Shown here: positions 38,663 through 46,504 of the stretch, piece by piece
How the letters are laid out: each line of letters begins with the position of its first letter
Numbering within the stretch: position 1 is the stretch's first letter
DNA from: Fuerstiella marisgermanici
GTDB lineage: Bacteria; Planctomycetota; Planctomycetia; Planctomycetales; Planctomycetaceae
Direction of reading: 5' to 3'
Assembly (NCBI RefSeq): GCF_001983935.1
Contig: NZ_CP017641.1
Coordinates: forward strand, 310,001-374,000
Length of the DNA: 64,000 nt
The notes under the pieces: generated by a model
What the model was told of the DNA's origin: nothing
Seen by the model: the letters and a program-made list of their open reading frames with translations, nothing else
Databases searched by the model: none
Made by a program: the position numbers and the translations under genes

Positions 38663-39586
38663 ATGATTGCAGCAAACCACAATCAGAAAGCGGTCCTCGC
38701 TCTGGGTGGCGGGGGAGCTCGCGGGGTGGCTCACCTGGGAGTCATCGAAGTGCTTCGCCAGGTGCCGATCGATATTGAACGCTTTGTTGGTGTCAGTATC
38801 GGAAGCCTGGCCGGTGCGCTGTGCGCGGTGGACGACGACTGTGACCGCGTGCAGCTGAAGGTCGTGGAGTACCTGATGTCGGAGGCGTTTCAGCAGAAAC
38901 AGGCGGAACTGTTTCTGGCGGCGCCCGAAGCAGATGAGCCAGCGGTTTCAGGCCTGTTTGCGTGGTATTACCAGGTGCGCAAGTTCATTGGTGCTCGACG
39001 GAAGCTGGCGCAGTTGTTCAGCAAGCCAGCTCTTCTGGAAGCGAGCGTCATGCAGGACGTCGTCGATGCGCTGATTCCCGACATCGACATTCAGGACACC
39101 ACGATTCCCATCAGTATCGTGGCTCTGGATCTGTATTCCGGAAAGAAGGTGGTCTTAACCGAAGGTTCGCTAAAGCTGGCCGTGATGGCGTCGGCTGCAA
39201 TTCCGGGCGTCTTTCCACCCGTGAAGTGGGATAACATGTTGCTGTGCGACGTCGGAATGATGGATGCCGTGCCCTCAAAAATTGCGAAGTCGTACGGTAG
39301 TCCTCTCACAATTGCCGTGGATGTCAGCGGGACCGTGGAACCGATCGATAAGTGCGAAACGGCGGGTGATATCTTCGTTCGCCTGTACGACATCGGCGAA
39401 CCATTGGTGCGCGAGTACACTCGCGGGATGGCCGATTTGTTGATCTGTCCCAATGTGTCTCACATGCCGTGGTACGATTTTTCTGATCCTTCAGCGCTGA
39501 TTCAGCTGGGGCGTGAAGCGACAAGGATTCGACTTGAAGAAGAATCGATGGATTTCCGAGAATTGCTGAAGCCGGTCCGGTTATAA
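38663..39586 (+). CDS. Patatin-like phospholipase / lipid acyl hydrolase
   Basis: 307 residues. The ribosome-binding site taGGAGcg overlaps the stop codon of the preceding gene, showing tight coupling. The oxyanion hole is GGGGARG at 15-21, the nucleophile S45 is in GVSIGS (G-x-S-x-G), and the second catalytic residue D196 is in CDVGMMDAVP (DG/A motif with Gly). The patatin family hydrolyses acyl esters of lipids with a Ser-Asp dyad. No signal peptide is present, so it acts in the cytoplasm or on the inner face of the membrane, presumably releasing fatty acids for the adjacent beta-oxidation enzymes; that link is inferred from position. Confidence 0.88.
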   Translation: MIAANHNQKAVLALGGGGARGVAHLGVIEVLRQVPIDIERFVGVSIGSLAGALCAVDDDCDRVQLKVVEYLMSEAFQQKQAELFLAAPEADEPAVSGLFAWYYQVRKFIGARRKLAQLFSKPALLEASVMQDVVDALIPDIDIQDTTIPISIVALDLYSGKKVVLTEGSLKLAVMASAAIPGVFPPVKWDNMLLCDVGMMDAVPSKIAKSYGSPLTIAVDVSGTVEPIDKCETAGDIFVRLYDIGEPLVREYTRGMADLLICPNVSHMPWYDFSDPSALIQLGREATRIRLEEESMDFRELLKPVRL

Positions 39587-39670
39587 CGCCGAATTGGGAA
39601 GTGAGACAGTACGGCGTGAGTGCATTCATGCGCGCCGGGCGTCGCTTTTCTGGCAGACCTGGGGTAGCCG

Positions 39671-40435
39671 ATGAATCTTGCGGAATATCGTGTCGATCTG
39701 CGTCAGTACGGCGGGCCGCTGGATCTGTTGTTGTACCTGGTGCGACGTCACGAGCTGGATGTATGCCAGATTTCACTGGCAAAGGTCACGCGAGACTTCC
39801 AGAGCTACATGGAAGTGCTGGAGTTGCTGGATCTTGATCTGATGGGCGAGTTTGTCGTCATCGCCAGCACGCTGCTCGAAGTCAAATCACGCGAGGTTCT
39901 GCCGCGTCCGGAAGAAGTTGTCGCGGACGACGAAATCGAAGAATCCAGCAGCGACCTGATCGGTCAGTTGCTGCAATACAAGCGCTACAAAGAAGCGGCG
40001 AAGTCACTGGACGAGCGAGCGTCCGAATGGCTGGAACGTTACCCGCGGCTTAGCGATGATCGCCCTGATCAAAAGCGTGACAGCTCAATCGACCGCATTC
40101 GTGAAGTCGAATTGTGGGACCTTGTCAGCGCGTTGGCTCGCATTGTGCGGCTGCCGGAAGTGGCAAAAGAGACCAGCATCCGCATGGATGAAACGCCGAT
40201 CGGTGTCCACCAGGACCGCATTCGAAAACGGCTGGCAACGGAAGAACAAGTGGCCTTCAGTTCGTTCTTCGAAAACGAAAAACTTCAGTCCCGCATCGTG
40301 GGCATCTTTCAGGCCATCCTGGAGCTCATCCGGCACGAAAACTATCGAGCTCAGCAGCCCGAACTTTACGGAGAAATCTGGGTGCTGCCGCCCGCCGAGC
40401 AGTCCTCGCAATCCGACGACGGAACCAGCGAGTGA
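39671..40435 (+). CDS. scpA: Segregation and condensation protein A
   Basis: 254 residues. The N-terminus has the family signature YGGPLDLLLYLVRRHELDV, followed by 'DFQSYMEVLELLDLDLMGEFVVIASTLLEVKSREVLPRP' in parts, then QLLQYKRYKEAAKSLDER. The C-terminal winged-helix part is at about 165-240 (VAFSSFFENEKLQSRIVGIF). ScpA is the kleisin subunit bridging SMC heads in the condensin-like complex that organises the chromosome. Its usual partner gene scpB is not adjacent. It lies 84 bp after the patatin gene on the same strand; its placement behind lipid genes looks incidental. Confidence 0.9.
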   Translation: MNLAEYRVDLRQYGGPLDLLLYLVRRHELDVCQISLAKVTRDFQSYMEVLELLDLDLMGEFVVIASTLLEVKSREVLPRPEEVVADDEIEESSSDLIGQLLQYKRYKEAAKSLDERASEWLERYPRLSDDRPDQKRDSSIDRIREVELWDLVSALARIVRLPEVAKETSIRMDETPIGVHQDRIRKRLATEEQVAFSSFFENEKLQSRIVGIFQAILELIRHENYRAQQPELYGEIWVLPPAEQSSQSDDGTSE

Positions 40436-40438
40436 CAG

Positions 40439-40459
40439 CGCCGCTGCGACGCGGCGGCT
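40439..40459. terminator. Short GC hairpin between convergent scpA and symporter genes
   Basis: CGCCGC (40439-40444), a six-base loop, and GCGGCG (40451-40456) form a perfect 6-bp stem, extendable by two pairs with a bulge. It begins four bases after the scpA stop. No U-tract follows on either strand, so terminator activity is uncertain. Confidence 0.3.
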
Positions 40460-40514
40460 GCCTCACATCACGCGATGAACGGTAGCGCCGCCATCGCATG
40501 ATCCAGTCAATCTG

Positions 40515-42497
40515 TTAGTCTGCCGCCCTGCCCTCCGCCTGTTCAGGCTTATCGGATCGGCTTGTGTAGAAGTACTTGAGAACGAGTTCTCGTGGCGGCG
40601 CCGGTGTCATTTTTGACACGACGTAGCCGGCCAGAAACGAGACGCCGATGCCGACCACGACCGGGTCCAGTTCAAACGGCCGCCACGGCTTTTTGAAACC
40701 GGCGTCGTGCATGAACGCTCCCACGATGTACAGCGCGAGATGGCTGAAGAATCCGGCGGCCATGCTGGCCATCGCTCCGGCAGCGGTTGTTCGCTTCCAG
40801 TACAGGGCAAATGCCATCGGTGCCAGAAAACAGGCGGCGAGACCACTGCCAACGTAGACGATCACGTATTGCAGAATGTCGGGAGGATTCATGGCCGCAA
40901 TCACCACGCCCGTACCGATCACCAACGTCACCGTGTAACTCATCCGTTGCAGCGTCTTCTGAGAAGCGTCCGGATTAATGTTGCGTTGATAGATATCGCG
41001 AACGACAGACGACGAAATCATCAGCAGGAAACTGTCGACGGTCGACATCACCGCCGCAAACGGAGCGGCCACCAACAGTCCGGCCAACCAACCCGCTCCG
41101 ATATTTTCTGTGAGGGTGACGGCCATCTGAGGCATTATGCGATCGGATTCCACCTCCATGCCGGGCAGAAGCAGTCGAGCACAGCAGAAAATGACCACCA
41201 ACGGAAAATAGATGAAAGAGAAGTACACAGCGACGGTTGCGATCGAAATTCGCAACGTGCGAGTGTTGTTAAACGCCATCAGGCGGACCATGCTGCTGGG
41301 CTGTCCGGTACCCGAGATGGCCCAGTAGAAGAACATCGAAAACGCGAGACTCATCGGGAGAAATCCACTCAGCTCCGTCGAATGAGCGCCCGGTGCCGTC
41401 ACGAACCCGCCCGGTTGGTCGTCCGGGGGGAATGCGGCTGCGGTTGATTCGTTCACAGCCTGAATCCGCACTTCCGTGTTGACGACGACATCTACCTTGC
41501 TTTCGCGAATGCGCGACTTGTCGCCAGCGTCAACAATTTCGATGGCGCTGACAGTTGCTGAGCCTGGTTCAGGGAAAGCGACTGTTGTTCCTGTTCGGAA
41601 GATACGTGGCGGGCTGTCATCTGTTTGCAGCCATGTGCCTGCAGGCACGTCTGTGGCTGCCTGGTCGACTTCGATAACAATTTCCGCCTGATGAGGGGGA
41701 ACCATCGCGGCCAGTTGTTCAGTGGCGTGTTGCATTCCACCGACCTGAGAAATCGCCAGCGGCAGCATGATGACGACTCCCGCCACCATAACAACACCCT
41801 GCATCACATCGGTCCAGACGACCGCGTGGAAGCCGCCCCACGTCGTGTAGATAACGACGGCAACGCCGAATGCCAGCAGGCACAAGACGTAACCGGGATC
41901 CAGTCCGGACATCATGCTGTTGGACGCCAAAAAGACCCCGACACTTGTGCGAGCCCACTGGTAGAGTTCGTTATCTCCCAGCAACGTTTGCAGAATCATG
42001 CTGCCGGCTTTGAATTGAGCCACCAGATTCACACACGTGAAGAAGACAATCAGCAGTGTCGCCATGATCGAAAACTGGGGCATCTGAAATCGGTCGCGAA
42101 AAATGTCGGGCACCGTGATCGCGCCGGTCTTTCGAGCCACCTGGTTGATGCGTTTTCCCATCAGCCCCATCGTGCAGATGGGAAAAATCATATAGCTGCC
42201 GATCCACAGCGCGAGGACCCAGCCGTGCATGTAGATCAGCGACGGGAACCCCGTAAACGACCCACCCGAAGCACTGGTTGCAGCAAATGTCAGCGCGAGG
42301 GCCCATACGCCCAGGCTGCGGCTGCCGAGGAAGTATTCGTTTAGGAAGCTGCGATTCTTCAGCAGCTGACTGGACAGTGCTGCCAGTCCAAACACAGCCA
42401 GCGTGTACAGCAAAAATGTGACCAGTGCGGCCGTTCCGGCTGCGGCCAGTGTTGGAATTTCTGTCAGTGATTGCAGTGAAATCAGGTTGGCCATCAT
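40515..42497 (-). CDS. Sodium:solute symporter, PanF-like, with a large extracytoplasmic insertion
   Basis: 660 residues with about 13 hydrophobic helices. Family motifs: FAATSASGGSFTGFPSLIY (first Na+-binding helix), 'GSYMIFPICTMGLMGKRIN', 'AITVPDIFRDRF' and 'GGFHAVVWTDVMQG', matching the pantothenate-permease branch. Between 'LPLAISQVGG' (about 250) and the helix 'LPMSLAFSMFFYWAISG' (about 375) sits roughly 110 extra hydrophilic, beta-rich residues (EVDQAATDVPAGTWL ... TVSAIEIVDAGDKSRI). This explains the length against about 480 for PanF. The gene overlaps its upstream YhdT-like partner by four bases (ATGA), the same pairing as yhdT-panF in E. coli. The substrate is unproven; pantothenate or another carboxylate is likely. 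Confidence 0.85.
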   Translation of the reverse strand: MMANLISLQSLTEIPTLAAAGTAALVTFLLYTLAVFGLAALSSQLLKNRSFLNEYFLGSRSLGVWALALTFAATSASGGSFTGFPSLIYMHGWVLALWIGSYMIFPICTMGLMGKRINQVARKTGAITVPDIFRDRFQMPQFSIMATLLIVFFTCVNLVAQFKAGSMILQTLLGDNELYQWARTSVGVFLASNSMMSGLDPGYVLCLLAFGVAVVIYTTWGGFHAVVWTDVMQGVVMVAGVVIMLPLAISQVGGMQHATEQLAAMVPPHQAEIVIEVDQAATDVPAGTWLQTDDSPPRIFRTGTTVAFPEPGSATVSAIEIVDAGDKSRIRESKVDVVVNTEVRIQAVNESTAAAFPPDDQPGGFVTAPGAHSTELSGFLPMSLAFSMFFYWAISGTGQPSSMVRLMAFNNTRTLRISIATVAVYFSFIYFPLVVIFCCARLLLPGMEVESDRIMPQMAVTLTENIGAGWLAGLLVAAPFAAVMSTVDSFLLMISSSVVRDIYQRNINPDASQKTLQRMSYTVTLVIGTGVVIAAMNPPDILQYVIVYVGSGLAACFLAPMAFALYWKRTTAAGAMASMAAGFFSHLALYIVGAFMHDAGFKKPWRPFELDPVVVGIGVSFLAGYVVSKMTPAPPRELVLKYFYTSRSDKPEQAEGRAAD

Positions 42498-42856
42498 GCG
42501 ACTCCTTCGCTGGTTGATGGCGAGCTGTTTCCGTTGGCTGCGTCCTGTTCATCGGGTTCCGTGCCCAGGTCGGCGTCCTTCATTTTGAAGATGCAAAACC
42601 AGATGGTCACGATGTCAGCGGCCAGCCATGGCAGAGCAATGCCGTATGCGACCCATGCCGGAATGCCAAAGACCGTGGGGAACGTCTCCGGTGTAATGCT
42701 ACCGGGATCGGGGTATCCCTGTGTCAGACAGGCGGCCAGCGTCCATATAAAGCAGGCCACCCACATCAATAGTATCCAGCCAGCTTCTCGCAGACTGTCA
42801 ACAAAAAGCGGATCCGGTTCGTATTCGTCGCCGAGGGACGTGGTGGGAGAAGTCAC
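42494..42856 (-). CDS. YhdT-like small membrane protein (DUF997)
   Basis: About 120 residues if GTG 42856 is used (ACAGG upstream); a GTG 57 bp earlier is also open. Two membrane helices: WILLMWVACFIWTLAACL and WVAYGIALPWLAADIVTIWF, separated by a periplasmic loop with 'FGIP'. Short charged ends (DADLGTEPDEQD). The YhdT/DUF997 family is typically encoded immediately before a PanF-type sodium symporter, and here the stop and start codons overlap, so the two proteins are likely made together and may form one transport unit. The precise role of this subunit is unknown. Confidence 0.75.
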   Translation of the reverse strand: MTSPTTSLGDEYEPDPLFVDSLREAGWILLMWVACFIWTLAACLTQGYPDPGSITPETFPTVFGIPAWVAYGIALPWLAADIVTIWFCIFKMKDADLGTEPDEQDAANGNSSPSTSEGVA

Positions 42857-43172
42857 GCAGAAAACCTGTGGGTGAGAGTATCGGCGGGGAGGTCGTGAAG
42901 GCCGCGATTCCACACTTTTTGACCGACGCTGTCAATCGACTGCCTGCGGAACAACCTTGCGTCGGCCCAAAGTCCGCACAGAGATGCCACACCCGGATGG
43001 TGTGAATGTAAGCCGGAGATTACGTCGAAGAGGTCTTGATTTGCGAGCCGTCCCGCGCGCTCGTAAACTGCCCGGGGACGATCGTCACTGGTCATTGCTC
43101 AGGGGTGATGTGGCCCCTTCGGTGCGATTGGGATGCACGTCCCAGGATAACCGTTTTTCGATTTCCCCGGCG
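42857..43172. other. Divergent intergenic region
   Basis: About 316 bp between the symporter operon (minus) and a small membrane protein gene (plus). Open frames cross it but have no ribosome-binding site or recognisable protein. No clear promoter or palindrome is seen. Confidence 0.35.
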
Positions 43173-43505
43173 GTGCCTCACTTGCAAAGTTCCGATGACA
43201 ATCCGTACGCCGCGCCTGCCCGTATTGACGTTTCGAAACGGCAAAAGCCGTCACCGTTTTTCAGCTGGCCGGTTTCTGTCGCCGCTGTAGGCCTTGGTTT
43301 GTTGGTTGCCAGCATCTACGTTGGCGCCATCTACAACGGTGTACTGGCCTCATTGCCTCAACACGTGTTTGGCGTGTCACTGGCCGCAGGCTTCTTCCTT
43401 GTTGGGGTTGGTTCACTGCTTGAGGTGAAGCCCATGTTCAATCTGGGTTTTGCGCTGTTCCTGGTCTGGACCACGATGCTGCTGAAGACGTACCGGCAGA
43501 GTTAG
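43173..43505 (+). CDS. Small two-to-three-helix membrane protein with 'NPYAAP' leader
   Basis: About 110 residues from GTG 43173 (TTG 43182 is equally possible); the open frame continues upstream but that part does not look protein-like. Near the N-terminus is SSDDNPYAAPARID, a short 'NPYxxP' motif placed before the first helix in many small planctomycete membrane proteins. Hydrophobic segments: FFSWPVSVAAVGLGLLVASI, HVFGVSLAAGFFLVGVGSLL and FNLGFALFLVWTTMLL. No catalytic residues are apparent and the function is unknown. It stands alone, convergent with the EF-hand gene. Confidence 0.55.
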   Translation: MPHLQSSDDNPYAAPARIDVSKRQKPSPFFSWPVSVAAVGLGLLVASIYVGAIYNGVLASLPQHVFGVSLAAGFFLVGVGSLLEVKPMFNLGFALFLVWTTMLLKTYRQS

Positions 43506-43586
43506 CGCCGTCGCGGCTTCGGCATCGGCTGCATTCGTACGCTGGTTCTGCAGCGGGACGGAAGCTGGAAGCAGTGCCTCTCGTCG

Positions 43587-44180
43587 TTAGGCACTCAGCG
43601 ATCGAATCAAAGCGGCCGCCATGCGTTTGGCTTCGGTGGCGTCGAGGGCTTCGTCTTTATTTTTGTCGAACGTCAGGCTGCGCGTGACAAAGACGTCGAC
43701 CATTTCTTCCACGGTGGGTGGTTTTGTCTGAGAAGCCAGCGGCCCGTTTGCTTTGCCGGGGGAGTGAGCAACGCCGTGTTTATTAAGTTCCGTCAGCACA
43801 GCCTTGCCGACTTCGGCCAGTTCTTTTTTATCAAGCCGGCCATCGCGATCGGTGTCAAACTTTGAGGCGGCTTTGACAAACTGGGCTGCGGTGGGGCGTC
43901 GATTTTGACCATTAGCCGCGATCTGGCCCGTGCGGTTCACACCTCCGCCATTGCGGACGGTGAAGGTGTTAATGCCGATCAACTGGCTAAATCCGGCATT
44001 CACCCCCAGGCGAACACCCGTTCGGCTGGGATTCACAAATCCGCCGACGACCAGCGAACCGCCGCTGACGACTCCGTTTTGTTGAGTCACGCCGAAACTG
44101 ATTTGAGCTGATCCGGTAGTCGGCAGAATTGCCCACAGGATGGACACGGCGAACAATGCAGGGGCTTTCGAGCGAGACAT
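43587..44180 (-). CDS. Secreted EF-hand calcium-binding protein
   Basis: 197 residues from ATG 44180, which has GGAG seven bases upstream; a much longer frame upstream is not supported. A signal peptide (APALFAVSILWAILPTTGSA, cleavage before Q) directs export. Residues about 26-85 are Gly/Val-rich with beta character (SGGSLVVGGFVNPSRTGV). Two EF-hand loops follow: DTDRDGRLDKKE at about 109 and DKNKDEALDATE at about 174. The first is canonical; the second has Glu where the loop's conserved Gly is expected, so it may bind calcium less well. Extracellular EF-hand proteins are common in planctomycetes; the partner is unknown. Confidence 0.8.
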   Translation of the reverse strand: MSRSKAPALFAVSILWAILPTTGSAQISFGVTQQNGVVSGGSLVVGGFVNPSRTGVRLGVNAGFSQLIGINTFTVRNGGGVNRTGQIAANGQNRRPTAAQFVKAASKFDTDRDGRLDKKELAEVGKAVLTELNKHGVAHSPGKANGPLASQTKPPTVEEMVDVFVTRSLTFDKNKDEALDATEAKRMAAALIRSLSA

Positions 44181-44539
44181 AGCGGAACTCCGTTTATAAG
44201 TGCTTTGCAGCAGGCCGATTACGTATGAGACGTCATTTCCGGCTGTCTTTCCAGTCGAATCGGAGCAATGATTGAGAATCGAACAGGGAGAACGAGTGCC
44301 GTCCAAAGTGAAACGACGGGCGGGTTTTTGCGACGTTTGGCTGAATTTTGTCATTTTCGACGCACAATACGGGATTCTGCCTACGTTAATGGGAGTGGCG
44401 ATCAGCCCTAAATCGTTGGCTTGGCACATGATGGAGCGATTTGAAGAATTCACGCCGTTGCGACGTGTGAGAACATGGGCTAACCTATAATAGCGTCTAT
44501 CGAGATGCATTTTTCCGGACCAGACTGAGGTATCTAACC
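44181..44539. other. Divergent promoter region between EF-hand and vWA genes
   Basis: About 359 bp. It contains a perfect TATAAT at 44486-44491 oriented toward the vWA gene, listed separately. I see nothing clear for the EF-hand gene on the minus strand, and no RNA gene. Confidence 0.4.
44486..44491 (+). promoter_or_regulatory. Candidate -10 box (TATAAT) for the vWA gene
   Basis: The sequence taaccTATAATagcg places a perfect -10 hexamer 49 bp before the TTG start at 44540. No consensus -35 lies at the usual spacing; TTGCGA at 44458-44463 is 22 bp away, too far. Confidence 0.35.
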
Positions 44540-46471
44540 TTGAGTGCCATCGAAGCAAATTCACCGCTGCAGGCTGAAGAGCCGGTCGTCGATGGCGGCG
44601 TCTGGGGGTTCCTGTACGACATGCCCGCCTGGGGCATTAGCCTGGTCGTGCATGTGGGCATTCTGCTTGCGCTGATGAGCATCACGTATGTGATTGAAAC
44701 TCAGCGAGAACTGGAGATCACGTCGACGATCACTCCGGAAGAAGTTCGGCAGGAAGAGTATGTGATCGATACTGAGGTCACTGAAGAAATCGGCAGCAAA
44801 AGCGATCTAAACATCACTGGCCCGTCGATGGCGGCCGCCCAAAACGCGGGCTACGACAACCATCGCGAAGAACAGGAACGCATCGAAGAAAATATCATGG
44901 ACGTTCGCGTCCAGACTCCCGTTTCCCTGCCGACGCCTAACGAGGCGGAAATGATGGAGTCGATCGATCTGACAGGCACCACCGAACACGCTGGTGGAAC
45001 CGATGGCGCGATCGATCGTATCGTGCAGGAGATTGCGGCGTCACTTCGGCAACGGAAGACTCTGGTCGTCTGGCTGTTGGACGAATCGGCATCCATGCAG
45101 GATCGTCGCGAAGCCGTGGCGAAACGCTTTCGAGGCATCTATCAGCAACTCGGTCAGCTGGATATCGGTGCTGACGTCGCCTTGCGAACAGGCATTATCA
45201 GCTACGGCAAGGATGTCCATGTGCTACAGAAAGAGCCGACCGGCGATCTGGATTTGCTGATGAAAGCCGTCGAGTCTGTACAAAACGATCCGTCCGGGCT
45301 GGAAAACGTCTTCACTGCCGTCAACGAAGCGCTTCGAGTCTACGGACGGGAGCGCAAAAAGATGAACGCTGAAATGATGCTGATTCTTGTGACGGACGAA
45401 CGCGGTGACGATTATCACCTGCTGGAAGACACCGTGCGCCGGTGTGCTCGCGAAGGTGTGAAATCGTACTGCGTCGGCAATGCATCGGTCTTCGGCCGTG
45501 AGAAGGGTTTTGTGCACTTCAAGTGGGAAGCCGATGGCGAGCAATTTGAAGGCGATCTGCCAGCCGACATGGGACCAGAAACTGTCGCGGCAGAAGGTCT
45601 GCAACTGCCGTTCTGGACAGCGAGTGCTCGCGGTCTGGAACGTATGTCCTCCGGCTACGGGCCGTACACGCTATCGCGACTGTGTGCGGAAACCGGCGGC
45701 GTGTTCTTTCTTGCGGAAGACGGCAATCGCAGGAAGTGGGATCCCACAATCATGCGGCAGTACACGCCCGACTATCGACCGCTGAAAGATTATCAGCAGC
45801 AGCTTTCCACCAATGCTGCCAAGGCTGCGTTGGTGAATGCGGCCAAGCAAACGCTGTTGGACGGCGACGACATTCCCGTTCCTCGATTGTGGTTCCAGGC
45901 CAACGACGACAACATTCTGCGTCGGCAGATCACGGAAGCTCAAAAGCCGCTGGCAACGATGGACTATTACGTTAAGGAGTTGCAAAAGATTCTGGAAGTC
46001 GGCGAGAAAGATCGCGACAAGCTGGATTCCGATCGTTGGCGAGCCAGCTACGACCTTGCCATGGGCCGTGTCCTGGCGATGCGAGTCCGAGCGTTTGGCT
46101 ACAACGCGATGCTGGCTGAGATGAAGTCCAACCCAAAATCATTTGAGCAAGCGGGCAACAACCGATGGATTTTGCAGCCGGCAGAAGATGTTAATGCTGG
46201 AGCGACCGTTCGCAGGTTGCACAAAAAGGCGACCGAATACCTGACTCGGGTTATTAGCGAACATCCAGGCACGCCATGGGCGTTTCTGGCGTCAGTGGAA
46301 CTTGGCGATCCGCTGGGGTGGGAATGGAAAGAAAGCAAGATGCAGATTGCTGCCAACGACATGAACGGCAACAATGCCAACCGCCCGCAGTTCAGTCCGG
46401 AAGAAGAACGGGAACGTCAGGACCGACGTCGTCGTGAAGAGAAGAAGCGAGCTTCGCAGCCGAAGCTGTAG
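44540..46471 (+). CDS. Membrane-anchored von Willebrand factor A domain protein
   Basis: 643 residues; TTG start supported by GAGG nine bases upstream. One membrane helix at about 30-50 (WGISLVVHVGILLALMSITY). Residues 55-165 form an acidic linker (EEVRQEEYVIDTEVTEE). The vWA domain begins near 173 (TLVVWLLDESASM) with the metal-ion site D181-x-S183-x-S185 and a later LILVTDERGDD strand. The region about 460-570 is helical. The C-terminus is highly charged (EEERERQDRRRREEKKRASQ). The position of the vWA domain relative to the helix suggests a periplasmic or cytoplasmic binding module; orientation is not certain. No MoxR ATPase lies beside it. The next gene, murC, begins 33 bp downstream and may be co-transcribed. 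Confidence 0.8.
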   Translation: MSAIEANSPLQAEEPVVDGGVWGFLYDMPAWGISLVVHVGILLALMSITYVIETQRELEITSTITPEEVRQEEYVIDTEVTEEIGSKSDLNITGPSMAAAQNAGYDNHREEQERIEENIMDVRVQTPVSLPTPNEAEMMESIDLTGTTEHAGGTDGAIDRIVQEIAASLRQRKTLVVWLLDESASMQDRREAVAKRFRGIYQQLGQLDIGADVALRTGIISYGKDVHVLQKEPTGDLDLLMKAVESVQNDPSGLENVFTAVNEALRVYGRERKKMNAEMMLILVTDERGDDYHLLEDTVRRCAREGVKSYCVGNASVFGREKGFVHFKWEADGEQFEGDLPADMGPETVAAEGLQLPFWTASARGLERMSSGYGPYTLSRLCAETGGVFFLAEDGNRRKWDPTIMRQYTPDYRPLKDYQQQLSTNAAKAALVNAAKQTLLDGDDIPVPRLWFQANDDNILRRQITEAQKPLATMDYYVKELQKILEVGEKDRDKLDSDRWRASYDLAMGRVLAMRVRAFGYNAMLAEMKSNPKSFEQAGNNRWILQPAEDVNAGATVRRLHKKATEYLTRVISEHPGTPWAFLASVELGDPLGWEWKESKMQIAANDMNGNNANRPQFSPEEERERQDRRRREEKKRASQPKL

Positions 46472-46504
46472 TTTTGCACCTGAAACCGATTCTGTCAGGC
46501 AAGG

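Noticed and set aside
42957-43172. Upstream extension of the small membrane protein gene
   Set aside because: The extended N-terminus is Arg-rich and not protein-like; the NPYAAP motif right after GTG 43173 marks the likely start.
44181-44564. Upstream extension of the EF-hand gene
   Set aside because: ATG 44180 has a good ribosome-binding site followed at once by a signal peptide; the extension would bury the signal peptide.
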